Assembly (NCBI RefSeq): GCF_037154075.1
Contig: NZ_JBANRJ010000001.1
Location: 862,001 to 926,000, forward strand
Origin: Sphingobium aromaticiconvertens
GTDB taxonomy: Bacteria > Pseudomonadota > Alphaproteobacteria > Sphingomonadales > Sphingomonadaceae
Direction: 5' to 3'
Length of the DNA: 64,000 bases
The notes under the pieces were generated by a model. The model was given only the letters and a program-made list of their open reading frames with translations. It was not told the DNA's origin and searched no databases. This document shows, piece by piece, positions 24,917-34,496 of the stretch. Positions within the stretch are counted from its first letter, which is position 1. Each line of letters starts with the position of its first letter. A program made the position numbers and the translations under genes.

Positions 24917-27268
24917 ATGGTCGCGAATAAGTGGCTCATGTTTGGCTGTGCATCGCTTGCTTTGATTGCTGGCGTGGCGCACGCGGAAGACGTTGTGCCT
25001 GCTGATGAGGCAGGGCGCACGGATGGACCGATCGTTACGTCGAAGGACATCGTCGTCAATGGTGGCATCGGCTTTCGCGATCGTACCGACACGCCGGAAC
25101 CCGTGCTGAAATATGGCACCGACTATTTCCAGCGCTTCGAACCGCTGACCGCCGGTGATGCGCTGAAGCGCGTGCCGTCCGTGACCTTCCTGTCAGACGT
25201 GATCGAAAGCGACGCACCCCGCCTGCGTGGCCTGCCGCCGGGCTATACACAGATCCTGATCAATGGCGAGCGCGTGCCGGGCGCCAGCGCCGACCGCAGC
25301 TTCTTTCTCGACCGTATCCCGGCCGAGTTGATTTCCAGCGTAGAAATCGTGCGCTCATCCTCCGCCCGCCGCACCGGTGACGCGGTGGCGGGATCGCTCA
25401 ACATAAATCTGCGCGACGGTTATGAACTGGACGGGGGCTATATCCGCGCCGGTGGCCTGCGCTATAATGATAAGGAACTTGAGCCGAGCCTGGGTCTGGT
25501 CTGGGGCGGCAAAGTCGGCCCCGGCCGCCTGCTGCTGGGCGCGAACCTGCAAGGGCGGCACAATCCAAAGAAGAAGGAAAGCCTGCGCTACGGCGATTCG
25601 CCGGAGAATAATCCGGATTATGCGACCGACGATTTCGATAATCGTGAAGACCAGACCGACACCCGCGACGGCAAGGACTATAGCTTCAACGGCACCTATG
25701 AAATCGATGCGGGCAGCACCAATTTCAAGCTGAGCGGCTTTTACGTCAAGACCGACCGGACTGAGACCGAGCGCAGCTTCGAATATGATGATGCGACCGC
25801 CACCACCGGTCCCGTCCCGGTCGGCAACCTGCTGAGCGACAATGCCAATGTCGCGAAGATCGACCAGGAAAATTACACGATCGACGGCAAGCTGACCCAG
25901 GAGTGGTCGGCGGGCAAGACGTCGGTGCGCGTCGGCTATGCCAAGTTCATCGAGGATCGCCGCGAGACCGAATATGAGATTGGTTTCGATGTCGATGCCG
26001 GGGATTTGCCGGAGTTCCAGGGCGCGCTGACGACGAATGACATCAAGGACCAGGAATTTTCGGTCAAGCTGGAGCATGAAATCCCGCTCAACGACACGAT
26101 GAAGTTCGTCTTCGGTGGCTATTATCAGGACAAGACCCGCCGCACGGGTATCTTTGAGGCCGAGCAGGAAGGCACAGGCAGCGTCACCTGGGATCAGTTC
26201 AAGCGCAATCCCACTGAATTGGCGGGCGAATTCGAGGAAACGGAACCGAGCGACGGCGGCGACAACCGCATCAAGGAAAAGCGCCGCGACGCCTTTGCCC
26301 TGGTCGAGGGTGACAGCGGTATGCTGAAGTGGGAAGCGGGCCTGCGCTACGAGCATACGAAGGTGCGGATCAACGACTATACGGTCGACCCGGAACTGCA
26401 AAATCAGAAGAACGACTATGACGCCTTCCTGCCGTCGGCTTCGTTCAAGCTGTCGCTGACCCCGAGCGACCGGATCATCGGTTCGGTCGCGCGCACGCTG
26501 CGCCGGCCAGAGTTCAACTATATTACGCCTGCCATCTTCGAGGAGGCCGTGGGTGACAGTGATTTGCTTGGCAATCCTAAGCTCGACCCGGAGAAAGCAT
26601 GGGGCTTCGACCTTGGCTATGAGCATCGCATGGGCACCGGCGGCATCGTCGGCGTCAATTTCTTCTACCGCAAGGTCAAGGATCTGATCGAACTGACGAC
26701 CCTGCTGGACCCCATAACGGGAGAACCGCTGGAAGGATCGGAAGGCGAGGGCGCTTTTGTGTATCAGCCGCAGAATGTTGGTGACGGCAAGGTCTATGGC
26801 GTCGAATTCGACCTGTCGAGCGACCTTGGTTTTATCGGCCTGCCGGACACGGGCATTTTCGGAAACGTTTCCTGGCTGGACAGCGAAGTGAAGGACGTGC
26901 TGGGCAAGCGCCGGTTCAACGACCAGTCGAAATATGTCTATAATTTCGGCTTTATCCAGAACTTCCCACAGGCGGGCGCGGCGTTTGGCGCGACCTATCG
27001 CAAGCAGGGTTCAGCCTTTGGCCGGGTGATCGCCGAGGAAGTGACGACCCGCTACGGCGCGGACCTGGAAGTCTTTGTGGAAAAGCGGTTCGGCAAGACC
27101 TTCACCATCCGCGCGGTCGGCTCCAACCTGCTGAACGGCAAGAAGCGCGAAACGTTCAACAAGTTCGACAATCTGGAAGACCAGATGGATCGCAACTTCG
27201 ACGAATATGAACTGGAAAGCGAGAAGGCCGGCCCGGTCTTCCAGATCATGGCGCGCTACGCCTTCTGA
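24917..27268 (+). CDS. TonB-dependent receptor
   Basis: 783 aa outer-membrane receptor. A signal peptide (LMFGCASLALIAGVAHA) and a plug domain (DALKRVPSVTFLSDVIESDAPRLRGLPPGYTQILINGERVPG, residues about 75-190) are followed by a 22-strand barrel rich in Tyr and Asp/Glu, ending in MARYAF, the normal C-terminal aromatic signature. GAGGGGG precedes the ATG. The ligand is not identified by sequence. Being divergent from phytase suggests it takes up phytate, a phosphate ester or an associated metal. The barrel is unusually rich in Asp/Glu-Lys/Arg pairs for its length. Confidence 0.92.
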   Translation: MVANKWLMFGCASLALIAGVAHAEDVVPADEAGRTDGPIVTSKDIVVNGGIGFRDRTDTPEPVLKYGTDYFQRFEPLTAGDALKRVPSVTFLSDVIESDAPRLRGLPPGYTQILINGERVPGASADRSFFLDRIPAELISSVEIVRSSSARRTGDAVAGSLNINLRDGYELDGGYIRAGGLRYNDKELEPSLGLVWGGKVGPGRLLLGANLQGRHNPKKKESLRYGDSPENNPDYATDDFDNREDQTDTRDGKDYSFNGTYEIDAGSTNFKLSGFYVKTDRTETERSFEYDDATATTGPVPVGNLLSDNANVAKIDQENYTIDGKLTQEWSAGKTSVRVGYAKFIEDRRETEYEIGFDVDAGDLPEFQGALTTNDIKDQEFSVKLEHEIPLNDTMKFVFGGYYQDKTRRTGIFEAEQEGTGSVTWDQFKRNPTELAGEFEETEPSDGGDNRIKEKRRDAFALVEGDSGMLKWEAGLRYEHTKVRINDYTVDPELQNQKNDYDAFLPSASFKLSLTPSDRIIGSVARTLRRPEFNYITPAIFEEAVGDSDLLGNPKLDPEKAWGFDLGYEHRMGTGGIVGVNFFYRKVKDLIELTTLLDPITGEPLEGSEGEGAFVYQPQNVGDGKVYGVEFDLSSDLGFIGLPDTGIFGNVSWLDSEVKDVLGKRRFNDQSKYVYNFGFIQNFPQAGAAFGATYRKQGSAFGRVIAEEVTTRYGADLEVFVEKRFGKTFTIRAVGSNLLNGKKRETFNKFDNLEDQMDRNFDEYELESEKAGPVFQIMARYAF

Positions 27269-27285
27269 TCTGGAACAAATGAAAG

Positions 27286-27319
27286 GAAAGGGGGCTGCGC
27301 CGGGGCGCGGTCCCCTTTC
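27286..27319. terminator. Bidirectional terminator-like hairpin
   Basis: A run of GAAAGGGG pairs with CCCCTTTC across a GC-rich inner stem, between the convergent TonB receptor and OPT transporter genes. No long T-run follows, so strength is uncertain. Confidence 0.6.
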
Positions 27320-27324
27320 TCATG

Positions 27325-29301
27325 TCAGGCGAGCGGTGCTGTCACGGCGTTGCGAAGGCGGGCGTAAAGCAGGGCGATGACGCCTGCGAAAACGATCACG
27401 GACAGCGGGACGCCCCACGGATTTTCCGCCATGATCGCCATCGGCGCATCGCTGTCGGTGGCCGCGACGATCCCGGCAAAGGCGACACCGAACAGGCTTT
27501 CACCGACGATGAAGCCGGTCGCCATCAGGACGCCCATGCGCTCTGCGAACTCCGGGTTGGCCTGGCGCAGCGACCAGCGATTGTAGAAATGGCCGATGAC
27601 CGCGCCGACCGGGATCAGCAGCGTCAACGCCATCGGCAGATAGATGCCCATGCCCACGGCCAGCGGGGGAAGGCGCAGCTTGCCCGCTTTGCCCAGCAGT
27701 TCGTCAATGACGACGACAACGGCGCCGATCCCTGCACCGATGCCGATCAGGCTCCAGTCCAGATCGCCGCCCAGCACGCCCTTCGCCAGCGCGGAGATGA
27801 GCGCGGCCTGCGGGGCGGGCAGGGCGTTGGGACCAGCACCGGGCGCGCCCGCGAAGCCGAAGGCGCTGTTGAGCAGGTCCAGCACCGGCGGGATGACCAA
27901 CGACCCGAAAATGACGCCCAGGATCAGCGCGAGCTGCTGTTTCCACGGGGTCGCGCCGACTAGCTGGCCGGTCTTGAGGTCCTGAAGATTGTCGTTGGAG
28001 ATGGTGGCGACGCCAAAGACGATCGCGGTGGTGAACAGCGCATAGGCGACCAGCGCCTCGCTCTGCCCCGGTGCGCTGTTCTGGCCATAGATGGCGGCCA
28101 GCAGCAGCGAGGCGCCCAGTACTGCGAGGATGCCGACGCCCGAGATCGGGCTGTTCGACGCGCCGATCAGGCCCGCCATATAGCCGCAGACCGAGGCGAT
28201 GATGATGCCCGCGATCAGGATATAGAGGAGGGTGCCGCCGATGACGATGGTTGCATGGTCGGCGATCGGCCCGCCCTGCGCGAAGCTCCACAGCAGCGCG
28301 CCGATAGGGAGCAACGAGACGATGATGGTGCCAAAGACGATGCCAATCGGGAGGTCGCGCTCGGTCAGTTCGAGGAGGCCACCGTCACCCGATTTGCGCA
28401 CGCTGGCCGCCGCCATCGCCGAGCGGATGCCACCGATGATCGGGCCGAGTATCTTGAGCAGGGTCCAGATCGCGGCGACGCCAATCGTGCCCGCACCGAT
28501 GAAGCGCGCCTTCATGCGGAAGGTGGTGCCCACGACCTCTGACAGATCGACGCCCGTGGGCAGCGGAGAGGTGAGATAGGGGACGATGCCGACCCAACTG
28601 ATGAGCAGCCCGACGAACATGGCTATGCCGACCGACAGACCGACCAGATGGCCGACGCCGATCAAGGCCATCGAGAAACTGGCGGAGACGCTGGTTGCGC
28701 CTGCGCCGAATTTGAAGAAAGTCGCGGCTTCCTCGGCAAGGATGCGCATCTTGGCGAGGATGGTGAAGGCGGCGGCAGCAAGGGTGCTGGCGATGATGGC
28801 GGAGAGTCCGCGCTTGTTTTCCTCAAGCCCCTCGCGCGATCCCGCGCCGACTTTCAGCACTTCGGCGGCGGCGACCCCTTCGGGATAGGGAAGGTCGGAG
28901 CCAGTCACGAGCGCGCGGCGCAGCGGCACCGAATACATGACGCCCAATATGCCCCCCAGCGCGCAGGTCATCACGCTCGTCCAATAGGGAAACCCCTGCC
29001 ACCAGCCGACGATCACCAGTCCTGGCAGTACGAAGATGATGGCCGAGAGCGTGCCAGCCGCCGAAGCGATGGTCTGGACGATGTTGTTTTCCAGGATCGT
29101 GCCGGTCGCGAACAGGCGCAGCACGGCCATGGAGATGACTGCGGCGGGGATCGACGTGGCGAAGGTCAGGCCGATCTTCAGTCCCAGATAGACGTTGGCC
29201 GCCGTGAACAGCAGGGTGATGAGCGCACCCAATATGACGCCGCGCAGCGTCAGCTCCGCTTGTCCCCCTGCGGCCGTGGTCGGGCCTGTCGCTGTGGTCA
29301 T
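27325..29301 (-). CDS. OPT family oligopeptide transporter
   Basis: 658 aa inner-membrane protein with about 14-16 hydrophobic helices. Its N-terminal LTLRGVILGALITLLFTAANVYLGLKIGLTF and LPYPEGVAAAEVLKVG are the family signature, as is GVDLSEVVGTTFRM in the middle. OPT proteins move small peptides or metal-chelator complexes with protons. GGGAG lies about 8 nt from the ATG. The gene is monocistronic between the TonB receptor and an SGNH hydrolase. The substrate cannot be predicted from sequence. Confidence 0.92.
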   Translation of the reverse strand: MTTATGPTTAAGGQAELTLRGVILGALITLLFTAANVYLGLKIGLTFATSIPAAVISMAVLRLFATGTILENNIVQTIASAAGTLSAIIFVLPGLVIVGWWQGFPYWTSVMTCALGGILGVMYSVPLRRALVTGSDLPYPEGVAAAEVLKVGAGSREGLEENKRGLSAIIASTLAAAAFTILAKMRILAEEAATFFKFGAGATSVSASFSMALIGVGHLVGLSVGIAMFVGLLISWVGIVPYLTSPLPTGVDLSEVVGTTFRMKARFIGAGTIGVAAIWTLLKILGPIIGGIRSAMAAASVRKSGDGGLLELTERDLPIGIVFGTIIVSLLPIGALLWSFAQGGPIADHATIVIGGTLLYILIAGIIIASVCGYMAGLIGASNSPISGVGILAVLGASLLLAAIYGQNSAPGQSEALVAYALFTTAIVFGVATISNDNLQDLKTGQLVGATPWKQQLALILGVIFGSLVIPPVLDLLNSAFGFAGAPGAGPNALPAPQAALISALAKGVLGGDLDWSLIGIGAGIGAVVVVIDELLGKAGKLRLPPLAVGMGIYLPMALTLLIPVGAVIGHFYNRWSLRQANPEFAERMGVLMATGFIVGESLFGVAFAGIVAATDSDAPMAIMAENPWGVPLSVIVFAGVIALLYARLRNAVTAPLA

Positions 29302-29395
29302 CTGGATGCTCCCCCTGGGGTTCTGTCGCTCTTGCCGAAAGGACTCGTAATAATATTACTTGGTCGTGGATCAATCGGAAAGTGATCTGGTGCCA

Positions 29396-30202
29396 CTATG
29401 GGGCAAGGGTGGAAGGGATCACAGGCGTTTTTGCAGGAGAGATGGCGACGGTCCGTGGCGTGGGCAGGGTGTCGAGCCAGGCATCGACCAGCCGCGTCCA
29501 AAGCGCATAACCGCGCGGGTTCATGTGCAACCCATCGGGCCGGAACAACTGGGCGTCGGGCAGGCCGTCGGGCGCCAGCAATACCTTGCCGACATCCATA
29601 TAGTCGAAATCCTTGCCTGCCCGCGCGGCGACGATGGCATTCACCTCCATCATGCGCGGCCAGAGCGTCCAACGGATCGGGCTGGGTTTGAGCGAGAGAA
29701 AGGCGATGCGCGCGCGCGGGTAATCGGCGCGCAGGCGACTGAGCAGGATCAATATGTCCTTGGCGATCTTGTCCGGCAAAGCGCCCGTGGCCAGGTCATT
29801 TTCACCCACATAGACGATGACGCTCGTGGGTGGAGTGGGCGGCAGGAGCCGCTTGTAATAGTGTAGCACATCAGGGGTCGTAGCCCCGCCAAAGCCGCGA
29901 TTGACGATGCCGATGTCGGGAAAGCTGGCGCTGACATCCCACAGGCGGATGCTGGAACTGCCGATGAAAAGCGTGGCATCCGACAGTCGCGGTCCGGCGC
30001 TGTTGGCGCGGGCGAACGCCTCGATCTCGTTGGAAAAGGGAAAGCTGGGGTCGGGCTTCGGGCCTGCCACCGGCGGAGCGGCCGCCACCAGCAGGAACGC
30101 GACCAGGGGCGCAATCAGGCCACGGGCGCGAAGCCCTTCGCCCAGAGGCCTAGTCCCGGCAGGGCTAGTGGCGGTGGCGGGGGCGCAGCCGATATTTGCC
30201 AT
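29396..30202 (-). CDS. SGNH/GDSL hydrolase, secreted
   Basis: About 230-270 aa. The mature domain carries ATLFIGSSSIRLWD (block I, catalytic Ser in GSSS, with a variant in place of GDS), IVNRGFGGATTPDVLHYY (block II Gly), VGENDLATG (block III Asn) and DGLHMNPRGYALWT (block V Asp/His). An export signal (LIAPLVAFLLVAAAPPVAG) precedes it. No ATG, GTG or TTG lies between the hspQ stop and the signal sequence: the nearest ATGs (30202, 30208) are inside hspQ and would add about 22 residues before the signal. CTG initiation closer to the signal is an alternative. Activity is probably esterase- or lipase-like. Confidence 0.82.
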   Translation of the reverse strand: MANIGCAPATATSPAGTRPLGEGLRARGLIAPLVAFLLVAAAPPVAGPKPDPSFPFSNEIEAFARANSAGPRLSDATLFIGSSSIRLWDVSASFPDIGIVNRGFGGATTPDVLHYYKRLLPPTPPTSVIVYVGENDLATGALPDKIAKDILILLSRLRADYPRARIAFLSLKPSPIRWTLWPRMMEVNAIVAARAGKDFDYMDVGKVLLAPDGLPDAQLFRPDGLHMNPRGYALWTRLVDAWLDTLPTPRTVAISPAKTPVIPSTLAP

Positions 30203-30536
30203 GCTCATAGGCGCCGAACATGCCCGCAATCGCCGGATGATCGACCGGCTCGTCGCTGTCGTCAGCCACCAGATTCTGCTGGCTGACATAGGCGACATAA
30301 CTCGATTCGCCATTTTCAGCGAGCAGGTGATAAAAGGGTTGGCCCTTGTCCGGGCGCATATCCTGCGGAATGGCCTCATACCATTCGTCGCTGTTGGCGA
30401 AGACGGGATCGATGTCGAATACCACGCCGCGAAAGCCGAACATGCGATGCATAAGGACATCGCCGATGTTGAAACGTGCATGGGCTACAGGAGGAGCAGT
30501 TATGCCGGTGCCGAAGGGCTGAATCGCGTTAGTCAT
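30165..30536 (-). CDS. hspQ: Heat shock protein HspQ
   Basis: 123 aa. The YccV-like core is clear: ARFNIGDVLMHRMFGFRGVVFDIDPVF, NSDEWYEAIP, RPDKGQPFYHLLAEN and YVAYVSQQNLVAD. In Enterobacteria HspQ affects Lon-type proteolysis of heat-labile proteins; in sphingomonads it is inferred only from similarity. The ATG at 30536 gives an N-terminal extension with no strong ribosome site. The downstream SGNH hydrolase frame overlaps its 3' end. Confidence 0.88.
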   Translation of the reverse strand: MTNAIQPFGTGITAPPVAHARFNIGDVLMHRMFGFRGVVFDIDPVFANSDEWYEAIPQDMRPDKGQPFYHLLAENGESSYVAYVSQQNLVADDSDEPVDHPAIAGMFGAYEHGKYRLRPRHRH

Positions 30537-30683
30537 ATATACTATGTAGGACTGCTGGTGGCGCAGACAAGAAAAATAGGCAAAGCCTTCTTGGCAAGGA
30601 CGTCATCATCCGCTAATGGCCGCCCTCGACCTGGTCGGTCGGCGAGCAAAGCATGGCTTTCGCACGCTTTTCCGACCTTCTGC

Positions 30684-30773
<90 letters not shown>

Positions 30774-30879
30774 ATTTCTTTTAAATTACTGAATTTAAAG
30801 AGAATTTTGGCATTTTTGCCATGCTCAATATTCAGCCGCTTATTGGATTTGTTGAATAGGGCGTCGGCCATTAGCCCGC

Positions 30880-32515
30880 CTTATTCACCAAAAGTGTCCT
30901 GAAGGGTTGGCGGGAGTGGCGTAAGCCTCTGATCTGAATTAGGAACTGGGTGTCTAAGCCGAACCTGCCGCAGGGCAGAAAATGCCACGGGCCACACCCG
31001 CCATGAACGATGATATCGCAAGCTCATTTGGATTCCCAGCAGTCGGCCGCAAGAAAATCACAGCTGCGTTCGACGGTGGCCGGCTTACCTCGGATGGCGG
31101 TGTTCTACTGCTTGCACAGGCCGAGCGCGCGATGGGGATTTGCCAGCGCCTGGCGGCTTGTATTGCCGATCCGCGCGATCCAGCGCGGGTGATCCATCGC
31201 CTGGATGACATTCTGCGTGCCCGTGTGTTCGCGATTGCGTGCGGCTATGAGGATGCCGATGATCTCGATGCTCTGCGCGACGATCCAGGCTTCCGCCTGG
31301 CGCTCGGCAAGCTGCCGGAATCGGGCGCGGGGCTGGCCAGCCAACCGACGATGAGCCGGTGGGAAAATGCACCGACTACGCGCGAACTGGCCAGCATGAT
31401 GGCCGCGATGATCGACATCTACTGCGCCAGCTATCCCGCCCCTCCGACAGCGGTCACGCTGGATATCGACGACACGTGCGACGTCGTGCATGGCTATCAA
31501 CAGCTCTCGTTCTGGAACGGGCATCATGGGGAGCGCTGCTTCCTACCGATCCATATCTACGACACCGCGACCGGCAGGCCGGTGGCCATGCTGCTGCGCA
31601 CAGGCAAGACGCCTTCTGGAAAGGAGGCGGCGGGGCACATCCGACGCCTGGTGCGTCACCTGCGCCGTAATTGGCCCGATACCCACATCACTATCCGCGG
31701 CGACGGGCACTATGGTCGACCCGAGGTCATGGCCTACTGCGATGCGGCCCGCGTCGATTACGTGTTCGGCCTGCCCACCAATTCAGCGCTGCGCGCCGAT
31801 CCCGCCATTGTTGCGGTCGCCGATGCCTGCGCGGTCAAGCGCGCCCAGCGTCAGTGTCCCGTCCTGCGCAACTATGCCGAGACCCGCTATGGGGCAAAGA
31901 CCTGGAAGTGCCAGCGTCGCGTCGTTGCACGGATCGAGGCCAGCACGCTGGGCATGGACATCCGCTATGTCGTCACCTCGTTGGCAACAGGATCGGCCGA
32001 GCACATCTACGACACGCTCTACTGCGCGCGTGGTCAGGCCGAGAACCTGATCAAGCGCCACAAGTCCCAGCTCGCCAGCGACCGAACCTCGTGCCGCTCG
32101 GCCAATGCCAATCAGATGCGCCTGATACTGCACACTGCCGCATACTGGCTGCTATGGCGCATCCAGCAGGCGATGCCCAGGACCGCTGCTCTGGCAAGCG
32201 CGGAGTTTACCACCTTGCGCCTGCGGCTGCTCAAGGTCGCTGCGCGCGTCGTAGAAAGTGCTAGCCGCATCCGCATTGCCTTCGCTTCCGCCTGTCCGGA
32301 TGCCGACCTGTTCCGCGCCCTCGTTCTCCGGCTGAAGCCTGCGCCGACGTAGCCCATGCGGCAGCGCCGCAGAACTCCGAGCCCAGCCCTTCAACCCGAA
32401 AAGCCCATCAATCCGAATGCGGTGAAACAAACGCCAGCGATGCCGGTCGTCCGCGCAATACAGCCAGCCGCAGCAAATGCCCAGAGCGGGCCCGAAACCG
32501 AGCGTCGTGAATAAG
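30880..32515 (+). mobile_element. IS1380-family insertion sequence (ends provisional)
   Basis: About 1.64 kb element with one transposase gene. CTTATTCAC at 30880 is matched by inverted GTGAATAAG ending at 32515, taken here as the terminal inverted repeats. A weaker inverted similarity (TGAAGGG...TGG) lies inside both ends. The 4-bp flanks are CCGC on the left and AGAG on the right, so no target duplication is visible. Either the true ends are slightly different or one side was rearranged. Confidence 0.7.
30982..32352 (+). CDS. IS1380 family transposase (DDE)
   Basis: 456 aa. It begins after a leader and shows FDGGRLTSDGGVLLLAQAER, the IS1380 N-terminal block, then the first catalytic Asp in TLDIDDTCDVVHGYQQLSFWNGHHGERCFLPIHIYD, the second in IRGDGHYGRPEVMAYCDAARVDYVFGL, and Glu in YCARGQAENLIKRHKSQLASDRTSC. 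The full set of catalytic residues is present and the frame is intact, so the copy is probably active. The frame starts with ATG 30982; ATG 31003 (MNDDIASSFG) is an alternative. Confidence 0.93.
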   Translation: MPRATPAMNDDIASSFGFPAVGRKKITAAFDGGRLTSDGGVLLLAQAERAMGICQRLAACIADPRDPARVIHRLDDILRARVFAIACGYEDADDLDALRDDPGFRLALGKLPESGAGLASQPTMSRWENAPTTRELASMMAAMIDIYCASYPAPPTAVTLDIDDTCDVVHGYQQLSFWNGHHGERCFLPIHIYDTATGRPVAMLLRTGKTPSGKEAAGHIRRLVRHLRRNWPDTHITIRGDGHYGRPEVMAYCDAARVDYVFGLPTNSALRADPAIVAVADACAVKRAQRQCPVLRNYAETRYGAKTWKCQRRVVARIEASTLGMDIRYVVTSLATGSAEHIYDTLYCARGQAENLIKRHKSQLASDRTSCRSANANQMRLILHTAAYWLLWRIQQAMPRTAALASAEFTTLRLRLLKVAARVVESASRIRIAFASACPDADLFRALVLRLKPAPT

Positions 32516-32674
32516 AGAGGTTAGAGTGTCCGCCCGCTCATGACGCGGTGAAACGATGTTCATGCCGCGCTGATCGGCGGTCATGATATTTGAGTTTTGG
32601 AATGCCGAAAAGCGCCGGTACGGTAAGTGCAGGGAAGGCCGTGACGTTTGACGTCCACCTTCCCTGCGATCAGG
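32516..32674. other. Non-coding stretch after the insertion sequence, with inverted repeat
   Basis: No credible gene. A 10-bp perfect inverted repeat GCAGGGAAGG / CCTTCCCTGC (32629-32638 and 32658-32667) lies just downstream of the 388-aa gene read from the right; it may be its terminator, although no T-run follows. Nothing else is recognisable. Confidence 0.5.
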
Positions 32675-33841
32675 TCATTCCGCTGCCTGGACTTCATGGG
32701 CAGGCGCCGCGGTGGCGATTTCCTTGGTCTGGGCAAGGGAGCTGCCGAAACTGTGCAGGCCCAACGCATGCAAGCCGCCAAGACCGCCACAGACGAACAG
32801 GATGACGTCCTTCGGCTCCGGTGTCGCATAGATTTTGCCATCCTCGCGGATGCGGCCCTGCGCTTCCAGCTGGTTGAGATGCAACCTCTGGAACCAGTCT
32901 GCCGGGACGGCGGCATATTTCCAGAGAACCTCCTGCACATCCTCGATCGTCGGTAATTCTCTGGCGATGATCTCGGCGCAGATCGGATTGATACCGATCG
33001 TCATCTCGCTAAATTCCATCGCCGGCGAAAAGCAGTTGGCGCCCGCATAGGAGACGGATTTGCCAATCATCTCCAGGAACGCCAGCGCGCCCGAAGAGGT
33101 GGTGTCGAGGATGTTCATCGTGCCTATCGTGCTGAACGCGGTAACGGCATTGCCCTTGATGCCTGCATGGCGTTCGGCCAGCGGCGCCCAGGGGGATTTT
33201 TCTTCCCACTCGCCCATGATGAGGCCGCCAAGCCGACCTGGCGAGCCGAAGGTCGTCTGCGTGGTGACGCCCGCGACCTGTCCGGCGACATTCCGCATGA
33301 TCAGGCGGATAGCGCGGCCGATAGCATTGGCCTTGGTCGCCACGCCGCCCGCGCAGCCGTAGCTGTAGGGGATTTTCAGCGCGTCCCGGATCGGTCCGTT
33401 AACGATGAAGCCGGGATAGACAGGCGCGGTGGTGGCATTGACACCATAAAGTTCGAAGTCTGGTTCCGTAATCGCCTCAATCGCCGCGATGATCAGTTCC
33501 AGAGAGTCCGCCGGGGCGCCTGCCATCACCGCGTTGATGACGATCTTTTCCACTGTGCATTCGGAACTGTCGGGCATGCGTGCGATCAGTTCATCGGGAT
33601 AACGGTCATTTTCCGACAGGAACAGGCGGACGCGTGCATCGGTTGGCGGGATCAACGGCAGACCATCGCCCCAACCCTGCTCCAGAGAAAAGTCGGTAAA
33701 GGCCTCAATGCTGTCCTCTGTGTCGAGACGGCGGCTGGTCAGCCAGTCGACCTCGCACCCCGCCGGGCCGCAATCGCGGCTGACGAGGGTCTTGGGAGTG
33801 GTCGATTTGCGGTTGGACGGCTTGATCAAATGGATGCTCAT
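32675..33841 (-). CDS. Conserved protein associated with the UGSC-family gene
   Basis: 388 aa, cytoplasmic, no signal peptide. I do not recognise a named enzyme family. N-terminal SRDCGPAGCEVDWLTSRRL has two Cys four residues apart. Other striking segments are GWGDGLPLIPPTDARV, ECTVEKIVINAVMAGAP, YPGFIVNGPIRDALKI, SYGCAGGVATKANAIGRAIRLIMRNV and ICAEIIARELP. The Gly/Ala-rich core with conserved Cys suggests a metal- or thiol-dependent enzyme. It overlaps the upstream CGSC gene by 4 bp, so the two are translationally coupled. An adjacent LysR regulator reads the other way. Confidence 0.75.
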   Translation of the reverse strand: MSIHLIKPSNRKSTTPKTLVSRDCGPAGCEVDWLTSRRLDTEDSIEAFTDFSLEQGWGDGLPLIPPTDARVRLFLSENDRYPDELIARMPDSSECTVEKIVINAVMAGAPADSLELIIAAIEAITEPDFELYGVNATTAPVYPGFIVNGPIRDALKIPYSYGCAGGVATKANAIGRAIRLIMRNVAGQVAGVTTQTTFGSPGRLGGLIMGEWEEKSPWAPLAERHAGIKGNAVTAFSTIGTMNILDTTSSGALAFLEMIGKSVSYAGANCFSPAMEFSEMTIGINPICAEIIARELPTIEDVQEVLWKYAAVPADWFQRLHLNQLEAQGRIREDGKIYATPEPKDVILFVCGGLGGLHALGLHSFGSSLAQTKEIATAAPAHEVQAAE

Positions 33842-34401
33842 GCCGCTTTCTCCTGCGCGCTCAGGCTGGCGCCCATGACTTCGAGAGCGCCTGCGAAATA
33901 GGCTTCGGCCACCGGCTCGACCTCTTCGCGCGACAGTTCGTTGAGGGGGTAGGGGAGGACATGGACGCGCAGGCCCGAACGACCACCGCGTGCGGCCAGT
34001 TCATGCGCGAACTCCTCGAAATTCTTGGTCGCGATGGCGGTCGTGGCTACGCCCGCATTGGCCGCCGCGATGGCGTCGCGGATGGTCCAGCCCGTGCATG
34101 ACCCGCAATTGGCCAGGCCAACAACGGCGACGTCGATGGTCTTGAGCCATGCATCCAGTGAGCGGGCCTGCTCCTCGCCCTCTTCGCCCGAGCGGTTGGT
34201 GGAGCGCCAGAAGGAGACTTCGGCGCCGGCATCGCGAAACTTCTCCGCCCAATTCTCGCTGATCAGGTCCCAACAGCGCCAGATCTGGTCCAGACGAAAA
34301 CCGATGCGCTTGCCCGCCAGAACGCCCGCGTCGGGGCCGGGGCTGGCATTGTCGTCTGACCGGTTGGCGGTGGGGTCGAGAACTTTGATACGCGCCATCA
34401 T
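33838..34401 (-). CDS. UGSC-family protein (Cys form, CGSC motif)
   Basis: 187 aa. The core VVGLANCGSCTGWTIRDAIAAANAGVATTAIAT matches the UGSC motif family, in which the first position can be selenocysteine; here it is TGC, an ordinary Cys. The upstream part has a Rossmann-like GKRIGFRLDQIWRCWD and FRDAGAEVSFW. The C-terminus NPLNE-like (PYPLNELSREEVEPVAEAYF) is family-typical. The activity is unknown; a redox or C-C/C-S chemistry has been suggested only by the motif. AGGAG lies 5 nt from the start at 34401. It leads a two-gene operon and diverges from a LysR gene. Confidence 0.85.
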   Translation of the reverse strand: MMARIKVLDPTANRSDDNASPGPDAGVLAGKRIGFRLDQIWRCWDLISENWAEKFRDAGAEVSFWRSTNRSGEEGEEQARSLDAWLKTIDVAVVGLANCGSCTGWTIRDAIAAANAGVATTAIATKNFEEFAHELAARGGRSGLRVHVLPYPLNELSREEVEPVAEAYFAGALEVMGASLSAQEKAA

Positions 34402-34496
34402 TCGTCTCCTAAATCGCCTGCATCGGCGGCAGGCTGTGTCAGGAGATGCTTGCAGAGGACCTCCGTTGCGTCCAATGCATATCAAAGGCGAAATTA

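Noticed and set aside
30774..30879. tRNA-linked att site of an integrative element
   Set aside because: No second copy of the tRNA 3' end and no tyrosine integrase were found in the window; only the IS1380-type element is present.
32516..32674. Gene interrupted by the IS element
   Set aside because: Joining the sequence on both sides of the element gives no continuous recognisable protein in any frame.
33838..34401. Selenoprotein with UGA-encoded Sec
   Set aside because: Both positions of the CGSC motif are TGC; no in-frame TGA and no SECIS-like hairpin is needed to read the protein.
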